Both the position numbers and the translations under genes were made by a program. DNA of 6,147 bases from an uncultured Porphyromonadaceae bacterium. Its GTDB lineage: Bacteria; Bacteroidota; Bacteroidia; Bacteroidales; Muribaculaceae. A model generated the notes under the pieces. It saw nothing but the letters and a program-made list of their open reading frames with translations. It ran no database searches and was not told the origin of the DNA. The DNA is taken from assembly GCA_947175455.1 (NCBI GenBank), contig CAMWMW010000121.1:1-6147 (forward strand), written 5' to 3'. Below are positions 6,103 through 6,147 of the stretch, piece after piece; positions within the stretch are counted from its first letter, which is position 1; each line of letters begins with the position of its first letter.

Positions 6103-6121
6103 ATACTTTTAGTGTTAGGGT

Positions 6122-6134
6122 GGGGGGGGGGGGG
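6122..6134. repeat. 13-base G homopolymer (poly-C on the coding strand)
   Basis: Thirteen consecutive G bases follow GGGT, 20 bases upstream of the small gene's first ATG on the minus strand. Runs this long in an A+T-rich genome are prone to slipped-strand length change. It lies close to the window end, so a sequencing or assembly artefact is a real alternative. Confidence 0.85.
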
Positions 6135-6147
6135 ATCAAGTATCACA

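Noticed and set aside
1..6147. CRISPR array, tRNA, rRNA, insertion sequence or attachment-site repeats
   Set aside because: No regularly spaced repeats, cloverleaf candidates, transposase or integrase motifs, or matching end repeats were found by eye on either strand.

Overview
All supported genes in this window lie on the minus strand, so the text below reads from right to left. The DNA is A+T-rich. Most starts lack a strong Shine-Dalgarno sequence, and the one clear promoter has the TTTG / TAnnTTTG layout of Bacteroidota. A member of the Bacteroidales, or a phage, prophage or conjugative element living in one, is the best guess. The host is inferred from the promoter style, base composition and gene families, not from a marker gene.

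Right edge (about 5944-6147): a 13-base G run lies just upstream of a small hypothetical gene. Middle (1939-5896): a tightly packed five-gene transcription unit encodes UDP-galactopyranose mutase (glf), a GNAT N-acetyltransferase, a ParB/sulfiredoxin-fold protein, a GT-A-type glycosyltransferase resembling the phage TET-associated glycosyltransferases (TAGT), and a CarB/PylC-type ATP-grasp ligase. Genes in this block overlap by 14-31 bases or are 5 bases apart. Left part (1-1915): a second promoter drives a two-gene unit. Its first gene encodes a protein like the C-terminal helical region of RarA/MgsA, without the AAA+ ATPase and apparently internally duplicated. It overlaps by ATGA with a second, unrelated ATP-grasp protein of the 'sugar-transfer associated' family, which runs off the left edge.

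The combination is unusual. It holds a sugar-nucleotide enzyme (UDP-Galf supply), a glycosyltransferase, an acyltransferase and two amide/peptide-type ligases, together with two proteins normally tied to DNA (ParB fold, RarA-like). One reading is a phage-type DNA base hypermodification system, in which the sugar would be attached to a modified base and elaborated by acyl or aminoacyl groups. The competing reading is a small surface-glycan decoration cluster carried on a mobile element. No enzyme that would create a hydroxylated base (TET/JBP dioxygenase, hydroxymethylase, base kinase) is visible here, so the first reading stays a hypothesis. No tRNA, rRNA, CRISPR array, transposase or integrase was seen.
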